DNA from: an uncultured Clostridia bacterium
Lineage (GTDB): Bacteria > Bacillota > Clostridia > UMGS1883
Length of the DNA stretch: 5,458 nucleotides
Reading direction: 5' to 3'
NCBI GenBank assembly: GCA_947624455.1
Contig: CANQKL010000117.1
Location: 1-5,458 of the forward strand
Shown here in pieces: positions 5,326 to 5,458 of this stretch. Each line of letters begins with the position of its first letter. Positions within the stretch are counted from its first letter, which is position 1. The translations under genes and the position numbers were made by a program. The notes beneath the pieces were generated by a model. That model had not been told where the DNA came from. It ran no database searches and saw nothing but the letters and a program-made list of their open reading frames with translations.

Positions 5326-5458
5326 CTGCGGGCAGCCATAATAGACCTTGACGGCACTATCCTGGACTCCTTGGGTATGTGGAGCGAAATAGACGTGGAA
5401 TTTCTCCATAACCGCCGGGGCATAACCGTCCCCGAGGACTATGTCAAAATCATAGCCC
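5326..5458 (+). CDS. HAD-superfamily hydrolase, N-terminal part (beta-phosphoglucomutase-like type), probable CTG start
   Basis: HAD hydrolases are cytoplasmic phosphatases or phosphomutases that form an aspartyl-phosphate intermediate. The 44 visible codons begin LRAAIIDLDGTILDS (the first residue would be Met in vivo). This is motif I, DxDGT, with the presumed nucleophile Asp7 and general acid/base Asp9. It is followed by LGMWSEIDVEFLHNRRG and VPEDY, which look like the start of the helical cap of the subfamily I enzymes related to beta-phosphoglucomutase and phosphoglycolate phosphatase. The substrate cannot be told from this fragment. The start is set at CTG 5326 because AAGGAGG ends 8 bases before it and the motif sits at the usual distance from the N-terminus. 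The next ATG in frame (5377) would delete the nucleophile. No clear promoter was seen in the repeat-filled DNA upstream. The gene runs off the right edge. Confidence 0.85.
   Translation, partial: MRAAIIDLDGTILDSLGMWSEIDVEFLHNRRGITVPEDYVKIIA

Noticed and set aside
5097..5423. Minus-strand 108-codon open frame across the array and the HAD start
   Set aside because: It is made of repeat translation plus antisense to the HAD motif region, with no ribosome site or recognisable domain.

Overview
The window looks like a piece of a moderately GC-rich Clostridia chromosome, probably of the Oscillospiraceae/Ruminococcaceae type. This is an inference from four things: the strong Gram-positive Shine-Dalgarno sites, the HisZ and MscL sequence styles, an SLH-anchored surface protein whose C-terminus resembles those of that group, and the mix of GC-rich genes with very AT-rich promoter DNA. 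No rRNA, tRNA, CRISPR array, insertion sequence or phage gene was seen.

Layout, left to right. Positions 1-377 (minus) hold the N-terminal part of hisZ, the regulatory subunit of ATP phosphoribosyltransferase; it runs off the left edge. Positions 447-869 (minus) hold mscL, the large-conductance mechanosensitive channel, with an added C-terminal cysteine cluster that looks like a zinc ribbon. A GC-rich hairpin sits between the two genes. Positions 870-1159 are a divergent, extremely AT-rich intergenic region. It carries one good sigma-A-type promoter facing left (mscL) and one facing right, A-tracts between them, a 12-bp direct repeat over the rightward promoter, and two predicted stem-loops in the rightward leader. 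Positions 1160-4978 (plus) are one intact 1272-residue secreted protein. It has a signal peptide, an unrecognised helical N-terminal half with one canonical EF-hand calcium loop, several beta-rich (Ig-like) segments, a glycine linker and a C-terminal set of SLH cell-wall anchoring domains. Codon bias and promoter strength suggest it is made in large amounts, as an S-layer protein would be.

After a strong hairpin (5010-5033), positions 5050-5260 hold a dense tandem array of 10-13 bp units ending in GCGGC. A second hairpin follows (5286-5303). At 5326 a HAD-family hydrolase begins on the plus strand, apparently from a CTG start codon, and runs off the right edge.

The genes do not form one pathway. 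mscL and hisZ may share a leftward transcript, the surface-protein gene is its own unit, and the HAD gene is separated from it by the repeat array. The least explained elements are the repeat array with its flanking hairpins, the structured leader of the surface-protein gene, the N-terminal half of that protein, and the apparent CTG start.
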